64,000 nt of DNA from Dacryopinax spathularia (Eukaryota; Basidiomycota; Dacrymycetes; Dacrymycetales; Dacrymycetaceae), in assembly GCA_037974965.1 (NCBI GenBank), contig JBBPFI010000017.1, forward strand, positions 310,001-374,000, written 5' to 3'. Shown in pieces: positions 11,097 through 22,064 of this stretch. Below the pieces are notes generated by a model. The model was not told the DNA's origin. It saw only the letters and a program-made list of their open reading frames with translations, and made no database searches. The position numbers and the translations under genes are program-made. Position 1 is the stretch's first letter. Each line of letters starts with the position of its first letter.

Positions 11097-14000
11097 ATGT
11101 CTGCCCTTGGTTCAAACCGTCGTATTCCTCTCAGGTCCAAGGAAAATCGGCCTCTTGAAGAACACGAGATCCAAGGTCAGCGTCGAACGCGCATATACCG
11201 ACCTTGCACTGACTCACAAAGAATGTTCTTAGGACTGTTTGACGGCTTGAGATCCAAGCTAGAGGCACACGCGACCTTTAGCTCCAGGAGCGACCCCTTT
11301 GGAGCTTCATTCTTGGATAAGAACGATAGATCGCAATTGGGATCGGTGGGTTCTTCAACGGGCATTCATCCCCGACCTTTCTTGCCCGACCACCGCGGAT
11401 CAGGAAGCTTTGACATCCAGCCTTCGACCGAAGAGCTCTTGGGCCTGTATAATCCCCAGGAGATCGTGCATCCGCATTGCATCGCAGGTCTGTTGATGAG
11501 CGAAGCAGATCAGCAGAAGCTCACTCTTACTCAGTAGACCCAGCTCGTGCTTCCGCCGCCGAGAACCTCTTCCCATCTGCGGAAGAGGTCTTCACCCTGG
11601 ATGACTACAGCTGGTTCTCTGGATCGGATAGTATGCCGGTCTTTTCTGAAGACCAGTCGCATCCTGTATGTCTTATCGTCTTGTTCTCTATCCTCCTACT
11701 CATGGAGGCTTTCTAGATCAGCCACAATTGGTCCGCACACCCTTCCGACGATACCCTCTTGGCAGGTCTATCGGCTCCGATGGGTTCGAACGCTATGCTG
11801 GAGCTCTCTGGCTCGAACGGTCCTACTTTTGATCAGGCGCTCTACGCCCCTGGCATAGTCCCATCCGGAACGTCTGGGTCCTCTGAGGGAGCGGGAGGAA
11901 ACGATCCGCCTTCAGGCTCTGATCAAGCACCGACGAGCGGCCCGAACAGACAATCGTCCGAGCCGTCTAACGGTTCCGAATCCGGCAAGGACAGAGATGC
12001 AGACAAGGAGAATTCGGAGGATGAGGGATCCAGGGACGATGATGAGGAGGATCTGCAGGATGAGGAGGATGCGGAGCAAATGGACGCGGAAGAGCGGCGT
12101 GTATTTCAAGCTCTTCGTGCCAGCATCGGTTCTCCCAACTGTCCAGAGGTCCAAGATCGCCGAGAGCGTGCGTTTGCGCTACTGTCGTCTTATTACCGCA
12201 AGATCTGGCCGCGCGCTCCTGGCGCTCTCCCAGAGAATGCCAAAGTCGGTCGTCGAGTCGCAAAAGCCTTGGTCCAAGCGATTGTGGACATTACCTGCGA
12301 ACATTACGGCCTCAGTCCCGACCGCCTATGGAAAGATATCGGTGGATTCTCATCATTGGCACGCACAACGAACACGTGGAATCTCTACCAAAAGCGAGCC
12401 CGGGCTCAACTGGCTCCCGGAGGTAAGTGGATCCAAACTTGACCTGAAAGGCTCTCGCTTATTCCTAGAGCAGAACACTATGACGCAGACCTCACCCACC
12501 GGCAGTATCGGGAGCAAGCCAGCGCCAATCCTGATCTGCAATTGGAACTGGAACGTTGGGAGATCGAGAATAGTCTTCCCAAGGATGAGCGCTTGCGGGT
12601 GACAGAGCGTCAAGAGCTCTTTAATCACATGGCCGCTTCGGCCAAATGGCTGGTCGGTGCTCTCCGCTCCGGAGAGACGTCATCTTATGATCCATGTCTA
12701 GTTCTCAGAGTCGGAGAAGAAGTCCCAGATTGGGGGACGTTTCCAGATCGTCGGCTTGCACCCCCTGGACGGGGGCTCAATGGTCACGTCTTGGGAAACC
12801 GAAGGCGTTCGCGGCGTACGCATCGTCGTCGCTCACACATGTCTCGTTCTGACTGGTCGCCAGATGGGAGAAGCGATCTATAATACCACCCTCGATGGGG
12901 AGCGAGTTCTTGCCAGAGCATGGACAACGTAAGTCATCCCTTGCTGCATCGGATCTGGTCTAGGGGCTGACATCCTCGCAGTCAAAAATATGCCGCGATC
13001 ATGACCAACCCCCCCCCAGATGACTCTGTGGATCCCCGACTCCATGAAGGCACTAGGACAGAAGGTGTTCGTAAGATGAAGGAGATGATCAAGGAGGAAG
13101 GCAGATCCCTCCTTCGTGCGTCCTGACCGCCCATCCGCCTCTCACTGCACGCTGAACCTCTTCTGTAGATGCCGCTATGAAACTGAGAGATCCCAAAGCG
13201 GTTCGACCGACTTGGAACCGCTGGGGACCGCACATTGAGGACTCTATGATCCAGTACCAGTGTACATTGGTGAACTGGCCGAACGAAGGGCCATGGCCGC
13301 ATGAAATGAAGAAGGATCTCCAGAGGACTTCCCACGATGACCTGAGGCCGGTCTGGATTGCCTATACGAGCCCGGCCTCAAAAGTGCGGGCAGCGATCCG
13401 TTCCTGGACCCCGGGTACGTCTTCTGATCTCCAGTTCTGGGCTAGATTGTCTGACCCCACTTTACAGAGGCCGTTCGTAATCCTGCCGCGCATGACCCTC
13501 CTCTGGTCATTCGTGCGGATGGAAGGATATGGTCGTATTCCAACGAGCTTGCTCGCAGAGGAATGCTCCCTGCCGCGAACAGACGGTCAGGCGGGACCTC
13601 CTTACGAGAAAAATCTCTCCGGGAACAGCAGCGCGACGAAGACGAAGCTCTTTCATCTCCTTCACCGTCTGCTGATCATGGAGCAAATCCGTCGGGACGG
13701 CCGCTTGACCGCAAAGGGAAACGGAGAATGGACGATCCATCAACGGGATCGACGGCTCCGCCGTCCAAGCGAAGCAGGACGGCAGGCGAGTCGACCGGAG
13801 ATTCCATTACCACTTACGACCAGCGAGCTGGTACCTCTCAGCCAGCTCCAGCCTTGGCTGTCGATAGCGCCTTTCCAGCTCAGTTGGGTCCGTCTGACGG
13901 GGGTTCATCCTTGTCCCATCAACCCCTTCCGCCAATCCAAACGGTCTTATCGTCGCTCTCAAGTCCAGAGCATGGATCCACTCGTACTGTTCCATCCGGG

Positions 14001-14219
14001 TCGGCTAGATCGTTCGTTCAGAACATACCTTTTCAGTCGGGCTCAGGGAACTTCTTTCCAGGACTGGCTAGCTCGCCGCTGAGCTCCTACTTGTTCTCTT
14101 CTGAGCTTGCGAGTTCCCCGAGCAGAGAGAACGCCGACTATACGTTTAGCCTTGGTTCCTCGGATCTGCAGTTGGTGCAGGATCTTGCCCAAGGATGGCA
14201 CCTTTCCGGTGGGGTGTAG
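11097..14219 (+). CDS. Transposon cargo: 922-aa protein with WNLYQ helical core and Ser-rich tail
   Basis: Eight exons fit with continuous phase: 11097-11487, 11535-11665, 11717-12422, 12471-12652, 12702-12928, 12982-13115, 13169-13414 and 13468-14219. Introns are 47-53 bp. The N-terminal quarter is low in complexity. Near residue 260 is a strongly acidic run (DEDAEQMDAEER-like). A predicted helical domain follows, containing NTWNLYQKRARAQ and a Glu-rich continuation. A compact domain then has IVGLHPLDGGS, GVRIVVAHTC and RQMGEAIYN. Later a conserved-looking VNWPNEGPWP block appears. The last 240 residues are Ser/Pro-rich with a KRSR-type basic patch. I know no function for it. Its size and position suggest a DNA-binding or accessory factor of the transposon. 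Codon frames hold throughout, so it looks intact. Confidence 0.75.
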
Positions 14220-14463
14220 TACATAGTCATTAATAAAGATCAGATTCAGTTGTTCTGGTCCGGCTATCGTTCCTGGATCGTACCAATTCGCCAGGGCACG
14301 AGCAACGTAGGAGGATCGCCCTTACTGCCCGGCCACGTCCAAGAGCTCTGAGAATCCCTTCGGCTTCGCTCGGCAGATTGCAACGAGCCAGGTGCAAAAG
14401 AGACGATCACTGACTCATTTGGACGCTCCTCTAGCTCTCCTATGTTGCTCTATAACGCAGAGA

Positions 14464-14479
14464 TCTAATCATCTTCTAA
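14464..14479 (+). promoter_or_regulatory. Shared 16-bp motif upstream of GRF-like cargo gene
   Basis: TCTAATCATCTTCTAA occurs here and, base for base, at 20334-20349 upstream of another cargo gene and close to the start of the transposase. A 16-bp exact match in two promoter positions of one element suggests a common regulatory site. Confidence 0.5.
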
Positions 14480-14671
14480 CTGTGAGTCATGCTCTTGCGA
14501 GCTGGAAGACAGCGTTGGGTTCTTCTCCGTTCCCCTAAGTTCGTAAGCTCCGTGTTCGTTGCGGCGTTTATTCGCCCCTTATTCGCTTTCCTCGTGGATG
14601 ACTTGATCCATCTAATCAGTTTGTCGATTAGATATGACTTTCTACTTACGCCAGTTCTGGCGCTCTTGAGC

Positions 14672-14679
14672 TATATATA
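14672..14679 (+). promoter_or_regulatory. TATA-like box
   Basis: TATATATA lies 228 bp upstream of the predicted start at 14907. The distance is long for a TATA box unless transcription starts near 14705 and the leader is about 200 bases. Confidence 0.35.
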
Positions 14680-14906
14680 CGGGGCGTTTCTAGCAACTCC
14701 ATCCTCAGAACTCGATCCGTAGTGTCCGACTAAGCTCCCTCTTCCACTCGACCTCATTCTGCATACTGAACTTGAATATTCTTGCGCCAACCCATCGATC
14801 CCCGCTCCTCTCAATATCTGATCTCTTAATCTCTCCTGACCCTCAAGACCCACATCTCCTTCAGCCGCTCAAGCTTGCCTCTCGATCCCTAACCCTTCTC
14901 TCGACT

Positions 14907-16154
14907 ATGTCTTCAGCGGAGACCAGCACTCCTACCGTTTGGGAAGATCGTCCAGATTGCAATTGCGGTAGGAGAACGCGCAAGTACGTTCAACGCAAGT
15001 GCGGTCCCAACCAGGGCAAAGAGATGTACCGTATGTTCAACGATCTGTTCGACTGAAGGCATAGATGCTGATCCGATCAGTCTGCCATGAAAGGAACGAG
15101 TGGTTGAACTATCAGCGCGAGGCCATGCAACTCGAAGAAGCTCTGTCAGTGCTTGAGCCGAGCGTTCGACCTGTGAACTCTTGGGTGCAGCGTGCAAATG
15201 CTCGTTGGGGATCGGGGACTTTGGAAAAGGATCCCAAGGCTCTTCGACCGGAGAACAAAGCGCCCGGTTGCGATTTCTTTAGTTAGTACTCTCTTCTGGT
15301 CTAAAGTCCCATCTAATATGACCGCATATAGTGTACAGGAAGCAGTGGGATGCGATCAAGAACACTGACAGGTTCCGAGCTATTAGACAGGCCCTCAACG
15401 AGTCCACCGGCCAATACAGCTCGACCTCCAGGTCGGGACCGTCTGCTCCTCAACCATCTTCCGTCTTGAAGACCGTTCAGGGCACGTCCAAGGTAAGCTT
15501 AGCGCTCTGCTTGACCGACCAAACTCACCAGATTGTTTGCAGAGCCCCGAGTTCCGCCCCAAGCCCTACGATCGTCCTCGTGTACGCTTTGACAGTTCTT
15601 GCGGTTCAAGTCAATCCGCAAAGGGCAAGGAGGTGCGGTCAAGATATTCCGGTCCTCGAGCTCTAATCTCACCATGATCGTAGCCTATGTATCAGCCGAA
15701 GCAGCACATCAGCTCCTCCTTGGAAGTGGAACCTTCGTCGTCTGGTTCTGGATCAGTGCGACAGGAAGAGATCATTCCCGTCGACTATATGCCCATCGAA
15801 GAAGAGGAGTATCGCCTTGTTACCGGGCTCATGAATCCCAAAGGATCAAAGGATCATAAGTCCTCTGATATCGAGCCGACCAACGTCGCTTCCAGTCGTG
15901 CTTCTGGCTCGGGCTCTTCGAGGGTCAAGCCTGCCCCGCAGCCGGCTGTCTTGCAGGTCTCCCCTGCTTTGGCCAATCAGGTCTCTACCCAGCTCACACA
16001 GGCGGTCGAGAACTGGCGTAAGTGGTTCGAGCAGGTGCTCATGGAGGTCGGGGAGGAGCTGGAGGCGCGCCTGGCGAGCATGCAGCCGACCGTCAACCAG
16101 CAGCTCCGGGAAGCTCTCGACCCGAGGAACTTCAGCTCGAAGAAGGATGCTTGA
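14907..16154 (+). CDS. Transposon cargo: GRF-type zinc-finger protein
   Basis: Five exons are predicted: 14907-15030, 15081-15281, 15332-15492, 15543-15632 and 15684-16154. They give 348 aa with introns of 50-51 bp in matching phases. The N terminus reads PDCNCGRRTRKYV, then GPNQGKEMYLCHE across the first intron, and later APGCDFFMYRKQW across the second. This is the spacing CxCG ... GxNxGxxxYxC ... CxFF of a GRF zinc finger, with a longer than usual insert before the last Cys. GRF fingers bind nucleic acid, often single-stranded, in topoisomerase 3, APE2 and NEIL3. The remainder is Ser-rich, followed by a coiled-coil-like segment (QLTQAVENWRKWFEQVLME). It could target the transposition complex to DNA ends. 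That role is inference. Confidence 0.7.
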
Positions 16155-16764
16155 ATCACGACCAACGGTCCTCTGGAATGCGCTTCCCTTTTCTCTGCGA
16201 ACAAGCGATCCATTGTTCCAACTGTCAAGGCAGCGGCCATTGACTTTGATCAGCATGTGCAAGTTTCTTTTTCTTCTTTTTCCTCTGCCTGGATACGATC
16301 AGCGTGGGATCGGAGCTCTGTCATGTCTCAATACGGGTATGGACGTCTTTCAATCCTCAATACGAGTACGGACGTTTTATAATGATCAAAGGAATTGGAT
16401 CGGTTTTCTGCGTGATACAGATATGCACAGTATCGAGAACTGAAGTTCGCTACAAGGCTCTATGAGATTATGTTCCCTTTTCTGCAGATCATTAGTTGCG
16501 AACAACATAGGACGTGAGATCCTCCTGGTCGTTCTAACTGAGATAGACACAATCAGCTCTTGATCTGGTCCTCAGGCAACTTATTATCGATCGCGGCTGA
16601 GCACGGAACTTTGCAGGAGAATGAGTGCAAGGTAAACGTAGAACGCAACAGGATAGATAAGGTTTTGTTGATCTTCAGGTTGCCAGACTCGCAGACCACT
16701 CAGACCAATGGAAATCATATTGGTCCGGAGTACAGTGGGATGGATCTGAGCCATTTAGCAGTAT
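16155..16764. other. Spacer between convergent cargo and transposase genes
   Basis: This holds the 3' flanks of the GRF-like gene (plus) and the transposase (minus). There is a short local repetition near 16335-16375 (ATACGGGTATGGACGT and ATACGAGTACGGACGT). No gene is seen. Confidence 0.4.
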
Positions 16765-19700
16765 CTATTCATATGGATCCTCCCTCTCGCCGTTCGCGCT
16801 CAGATCCGCACTATCGACCTCGTCCTCGTCGGATTCCGAGCCCAGCTCCTGCTCTCCGACCACGACAGCCCCAAGCTCCTCCACGACAAGATCTAAGTCT
16901 GCCATTACCCGGTCATACGGGTCGCTGCACGTGCTATCAGATCCATCGCAGTCGGTGGACGATTTCCAGTTCTCTGCTGTCAACGGTTCGTCCCAGTGTA
17001 GATCAGCATATGCTCCACATCCGCTAGACGGTCCCGGATAGCCCGGATGGGCCGGCAGCCGCTTAAGCAGCGACGCCCAACGCTTTGCAGGCAAGGTCGG
17101 GCAGCGCCAACGGTATGTGCGCCACCTATGTTCCCTGACCTTCTGCTCTAAGAGCAGCCGGTCAGAGGGATCTGGTAGTTCGTCAACACATCGCGGCCTT
17201 TCTTTAGAAGGGCATTGCGTACTGGTCGCGACCGAATGCGCCTTCACCAAGCTGTTCATCTCCACGATCCACCATCTTGCCAGATTATCACTTTCCCACA
17301 GCATGCGCTGCTCCTCCTCGAGACAGCGATCCAAGATCAAAACAGCCGTAATTCCCTTCCTCACTCGTTCGCTCGTGACCCATAGAGGAGGGCTCTTTGA
17401 GGTTGGCCAGCAAACATCTTGCCAGAGCGGGTGATCCTCCGTTGGATTGCGAAGATCCGCAAGTTCGAGTTTAGCAGGTAGCGGTAGACCCAGATGGGGA
17501 ACGGCGACCTTCTCTAACTGGTCCACGTAGCCATTGTACCGCTCGACAGCGGCCTTCGTTGACCGCCAGCGAGGGGCCCACCCCCTTAAGATAGCGTCTC
17601 GTACTTTCGTTCCTGCGATTGTGGGTAAGTACTATACTGATCTGGCAAGAGAGAAGCAGAAGACTCTCACCCAGAGGATCATGACCGCCTCCCCTAGCTC
17701 TATGCAAGCGAGATAGTTCCCATAGATGCTCTACGATCCTTGATCTTATATTCCTCTTCTCCTCACGAGCAAGCAGCAGATAGTGTAGGAACTGCACAGG
17801 AACGCCGATCAAGTAAGGAAATGCCCCATCTAGCCGCAGCTCTGCGCAGAGCGCTTCTCCGTACTGCTTCAGCTCCTTCCTACGCTCGTCCAGGTAGGCG
17901 AGCGAGGGTGTGGATCGAGGCATGCCGAACTCTTCGCTCATGATGCGAACGGCATCCTGCATCGCCATCCCAACCTTCTCTAGTTCCACCTGCATCCTCC
18001 TGAACTGCTTGAGCTTCTTCTGTAGCTCATGAGAGGTATCTGAGCGAATGGATAAGAACGATCAGTCCTCGGGTGGATCTGCGACGCACCGCTCGTTTCG
18101 ATCACTGGGTTTGCTCTCTGAAGGTCCAACTGTTCCCTCAGCTGTCGCTCGGTAAGTCCGGATGCTTGTATATCAGCCAGAGAACGGGTTCGGTGCTGTA
18201 GGATGAGCTTGTACTTTCGGGTGATCCAGTTGCCCATCTTGGCTCTCATGGTCGCTCCACAGTTCTCGAATTTCCGCTCTAGGACGAACTGACGGCGGTC
18301 AATCTAAGGTTTGGTCAATCTATGGATGCGGAGCTAGGGGATCTCTTACAGTAGCCCTTCGCAGGATGGGGATCAGGCGCCTGGTCCTGCTCCAAACTCG
18401 TTCGCTACCTTCACCATCGGAAAGACCGAAGCCTAAGCGTCGTCTTGGATTGTAAGCGACCTGGCAGGCCCACTCATGACCGTATGCGTGCAGTACACTG
18501 CATGCAAAGGTTATTCGGTCTCGGTCCGGACCCAAGTATCCGTGCTGACAATTCGAGATCAGGCGTAACCTCCACTTAGGATCGAGATGAGCTCACCATC
18601 GCACAGCTCCGATCCATTTGACATCCAATATCATACAGAACGCCAATCGTCGCTTGCTTGGGCAGCTCATGGAGGAGCGCGCGAATAAGAGCAAGACCAT
18701 ACTCTTGCCGCTCTCCAGGGGTCGTGATGTCGCATACAAACAAAGGTATATCGTGTCTACAGACCATGATGACCACTCCGGTCACATCGAAGATCTCATC
18801 GGAGACGATGTTGGCGTCTTCGTTTGCGACCTTGAAGGCCTTGCGACATCGATCAAGAACTTCGGGCGCGACTTTGATCCCCCTGCTCTCGCCAATACCA
18901 GCAGACCGCTGTTTAGCATCCATCATACAGGCTCGCATCTCTGTGATCTTGCTCTTCTCTAAGAAAAGGACCGGATCATACAAGGGAGCTGCTGAGCCAG
19001 CTCGTCGTAAGCGTTTCAGCTGGCGATTTCCGTCTAGTGCAACGATGATGTCAGGCCCGCTGGTCCGCCAAACGATCAGCCAGACGTTCTCACAAAGAAA
19101 ATGAATATCATGCTTATGTATCCAAGGGGCGGCCCCAGCGTTCCAATGAGAAGCAGGCCGGGCATCTTTGGCAGATGATCGAGCTCGCACGCCCTTTGGT
19201 CAGCATACGAGGGCCGTCATCTGCGATCTCTGTGAGATCTTCCCTCTGGTTGTCCTCGCGCTCTACTTCCGCAGAGACGTTGTCGACCATCGTCCGAAGC
19301 TCGTTCTCCCACAGAAGACGACAAAGATCGTACCAAAGAGCAGCGCTGCTGAATCCTCTTCTCCATGGATCATCCAAAGGAGAATCATCTCCCTGATAGA
19401 GAGATCAGCTACTCCGAGGACCTCGAGCTTCATACACGCACAGTATCACCACGTAGATAATAAAATCTGCGTGCTCCGTGCGATCGAATCAGTGCTTGGC
19501 AGAACGCGTCGTTCGGTGTGGCGCAAGCATCGTAGAGATTGAGGTAATGGGTCAGAAGATCGATAGAGAACGCTCGGGGAGGTCGAGAGGGGGAGCTTGG
19601 CCAGAAACCGATCTTGATAAGTGATACGGCCACGGAATGTGCCGAACAGGATCCCAACATCTTGATCTCATACCCTGCGGGCAGGTTAGACTCAGCCTGG

Positions 19701-20236
19701 GACAACCTCAAAGATCACATACCTGTAAGACCCACACAAGTAACCCTATTCAGTCGATATCCTTCGCAGAAAGGTGTACACGGTTCTGTTGCGGTGGGAG
19801 ATGCTTCATCCCTGGCGTGCTGAGTCCAGATCTTGAGCCCCTCAATGAGCTTGGGCAGGAGCGCGACCCAGCGGTCGTGCGTTCGCTGTCTGGCGTGGGC
19901 GTAACGGCCGCGGGTCCCGGTCACTGGGTCGGGACAGTCCTCGTGTGGATGGTGAACATCCTCCCATTCATCCATCGGATCATCGACACCGGATCCCACC
20001 GTCGGTGGCTGGTAGCCAGCCGATCCCCTCCATAGAGAACCAGGTCGCAGAGAAGGAAGGGGCCGATCGACGGACGCGGCCCTCTTCAACCTCTTCTTTG
20101 AGTCTCTCTTGTGGATTCTGGCTGCTGGTGGGGATCTTGGTGTGCTGACGGTATCCGTAAGTCCGTTTCGACTTTTCCTTTTTTTTGGCGGCTCGAATCG
20201 GATTTTCGGGCGACAGAGCTCCCTCAGCTGATCCAT
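16765..20236 (-). CDS. KDZ-family transposase with Cys-cluster N terminus
   Basis: Minus-strand exons are 19723-20236, 19442-19674, 18597-19392 (one frame change inside), 18350-18544, 18090-18303, 17671-18039 and 16765-17612, about 1050 aa. Introns are 46-58 bp. After a basic N terminus comes a Cys cluster (CTPFCEG, VTCVGL, SCSAH). A domain with FSIDLLTHYLNLY and PNDAFCQAL follows, then CQRCPACF. The KDZ core has PDIIVALDGN, VCRHDIPLFVCDITTPGE, GVLYDIGCQMD, HAYGHEWACQ and DGEGSERVW, which supply the expected D, D and E. A long helical C terminus contains ELEKVGMAMQ and VRKGITAVLILDRC. Near 19130 the frame changes and I find no ordinary GT-AG intron to explain it. It may be a frameshift or an unusual splice, so activity is uncertain. 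Confidence 0.9.
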
Positions 20237-20333
20237 CTAGCAGTCTGGTGATCTCTCGTGAGCGTAGGAGCGTCAGGATGATGAGGGACGATTTCAGGGC
20301 CTACTGAAGGGAGAGCCGAAGACCTAATCAGTG

Positions 20334-20349
20334 TCTAATCATCTTCTAA
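20334..20349 (+). promoter_or_regulatory. Second copy of the shared 16-bp motif
   Basis: TCTAATCATCTTCTAA is identical to 14464-14479. It sits between the divergent transposase start (20236) and the cargo gene at 20497, so it could serve both. Confidence 0.5.
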
Positions 20350-20385
20350 TCATGACCATGCACGTAAGAGCTTACCGAAGATACG

Positions 20386-20393
20386 TATAAAAT
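20386..20393 (+). promoter_or_regulatory. TATA box of the 316-aa cargo gene
   Basis: TATAAAAT lies 111 bases upstream of the ATG at 20497. Spacing and sequence are a good match to a core promoter. Confidence 0.6.
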
Positions 20394-20496
20394 AGGGCCC
20401 ATCCTCGATGCTAGATCCCAAGAACCTCGCCCCTCTGCCCTGATCTCTCTCTCTTAGCACCCAGCTCTGCAAATCCGACCTCACAATAGCAGCGAC

Positions 20497-21495
20497 ATGG
20501 AGAACGATAATGACCCCCCTATCGTGTTCGACATCGCTGAGACCCAGCCTGGAGGTCTACTGTACTCTGAAGACGCTCAGCGCATTCCGACTGGGGCCGA
20601 CCTTGACGAAGAGATCCACCTAATTCTTCTGGATCAGTGGCACGTACAGGAGTTTGAAAGAGGAAGTGGACTTACTCGCTCTCGCCTGTGGTCGAGCCTC
20701 GACCTCACTCGTCGCCCGTTCTTCTACAACGGCACCTCCTATGGACCGCTGAACAACGACCCGGCCTTGTCCCCCCAAGTGATCCAGCCTACCATACTGG
20801 AAAGGGATACAACCAGCGGCATGGGGGATAACGTAGACGTTCAATTGATCGGCAACGCGTACAGTATCCCCACGATGGGCCCGTTGGGTTGGGACCAAGC
20901 CTTCTACAACTGGGGCGCTCCACGTCGGCAGCGGGTCGTCCAGGACGCTGCAGAGCGTGCCGGAGAAGGTTGGAAACCAGCTCGCTTTGTCTTTCGGGAT
21001 CTTGAATCTGCACGTCTCTGCCTGGATACAGCCGGTCGTTACCACAGGTCAGTCCGAGATCATTTAAGAGAGATGTCTTGCTTACTGTACTACAGCGGGG
21101 AATGGGTCACCGCGATCTCAACGGTCTTCCTCTACTTTCCCGGATTCGCTATTCTCCTTCACGATCCAGCTCCAGCCATGCAGGCTGACTTCGAACGCTG
21201 GATCTCGGCTCAAACTCCTCGATTGGGGCTGGAGAATGCTGTGGCCGCCCCATATTCTTGGTCGGAGGCCATGATCGCTCCGCCCGATTTCGAGTTCCCA
21301 CTTGTCCGCCATTTCTATCTCTTGCGAAATCTACAAGGTCGCTCTGGCCTGCCCCTATCACTCGACGAGATGTACGCCTGCTCCGCCGCGTATCTGGTCT
21401 CCTTGAGAGGCGGACCTATATCGATGTTGGTTGACGCCAGGGAGATGACGATAGACGATGAAGAGCCGGTCGAAGCTGAATGGTGGGATCAGTGA
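20497..21495 (+). CDS. Transposon cargo: unknown 316/332-aa protein
   Basis: The frame is open from the ATG at 20497 to 21495 (332 aa). A 48-bp segment at 21048-21095 begins GTCAGT, ends CTACAG, and can be removed in frame. That joins GRYH to SGEWVTAI and gives 316 aa, which I favour because the segment has the standard local intron length. The middle contains an FYNWGAPRRQRVVQ block, FVFRDLESARLCLDTAGRY and VFLYFPGFAILLHD, which look like a folded and conserved domain. The C terminus is acidic. I recall similar mushroom hypothetical proteins but know no function. It starts about 260 bp from the divergent transposase, so the two may be co-regulated. Confidence 0.7.
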   Translation: MENDNDPPIVFDIAETQPGGLLYSEDAQRIPTGADLDEEIHLILLDQWHVQEFERGSGLTRSRLWSSLDLTRRPFFYNGTSYGPLNNDPALSPQVIQPTILERDTTSGMGDNVDVQLIGNAYSIPTMGPLGWDQAFYNWGAPRRQRVVQDAAERAGEGWKPARFVFRDLESARLCLDTAGRYHRSVRDHLREMSCLLYYSGEWVTAISTVFLYFPGFAILLHDPAPAMQADFERWISAQTPRLGLENAVAAPYSWSEAMIAPPDFEFPLVRHFYLLRNLQGRSGLPLSLDEMYACSAAYLVSLRGGPISMLVDAREMTIDDEEPVEAEWWDQ

Positions 21496-22064
21496 ATGTC
21501 GCTCCTTAGCAAAAGTTGATCGTGTACGTTGTGTCCAATGCTCGAGTCAGTTAGATCCTTCGAACGGTCCAAGATCGACTGCTTGTTCTGGCAGTTCCTA
21601 ATCCGGTAGCCAATGTTCAAGTTATTGTCCCTTACGTCAACTGATCAGGGACCCTACCGACCTTCTCACCTTCTCGCAACGACAACGAGGTCACCACGTT
21701 CCCAAGAGCCGTATCTCACGCCTCTCTCCTCTTCTGTCCACAAATCCGCTATCTCCACCTGATCCTTTCTCCTCTTCTGACCGACCTTGCTGACAAAAAC
21801 CGACCTTCTCGCCGACCTACAGACCAAATTCAGTCGCATCCCGGGTTCGACGAGTAGTTCTTACCTCCGATCGAGTCAACTGCGACAAGGTGAATCGCTA
21901 GCGCTTTCCCGGCCTTCCAGGTCCCAGATCCGGGTATATATCGTCGCTCACAAGCTCTGGAATGGTACGTAACGGTCTTTCATCCTTTCCTCGACCCTTT
22001 CTGACCGATTACGTGCGCATATACTTAGCTCCCCGAAGGTCCTTCCTCTACCTGTCCTTTCAGC
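21496..22064. other. Spacer with promoter and 5'-leader intron of the Ser/Pro-rich gene
   Basis: A TATATA core lies at 21935-21940. A probable leader intron runs from GTACGT at 21965 to CTTTCAG ending at 22063, one base before the ATG at 22065. No other gene is seen. Confidence 0.5.

Larger units (their letters stand above)
14220..14906. other. Spacer and promoter region between cargo genes
   Basis: No gene is supported. The strand contains the 16-bp word TCTAATCATCTTCTAA at 14464-14479 and a TATATATA run at 14672-14679, both upstream of the start at 14907. A short open frame at 14489-14722 encodes hydrophobic residues, but nothing supports its being translated. Confidence 0.45.

Noticed and set aside
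14489-14722. Small hydrophobic open frame upstream of the GRF-like gene
   Set aside because: It overlaps the probable TATA box and the promoter region and has no support from splice signals or similarity.
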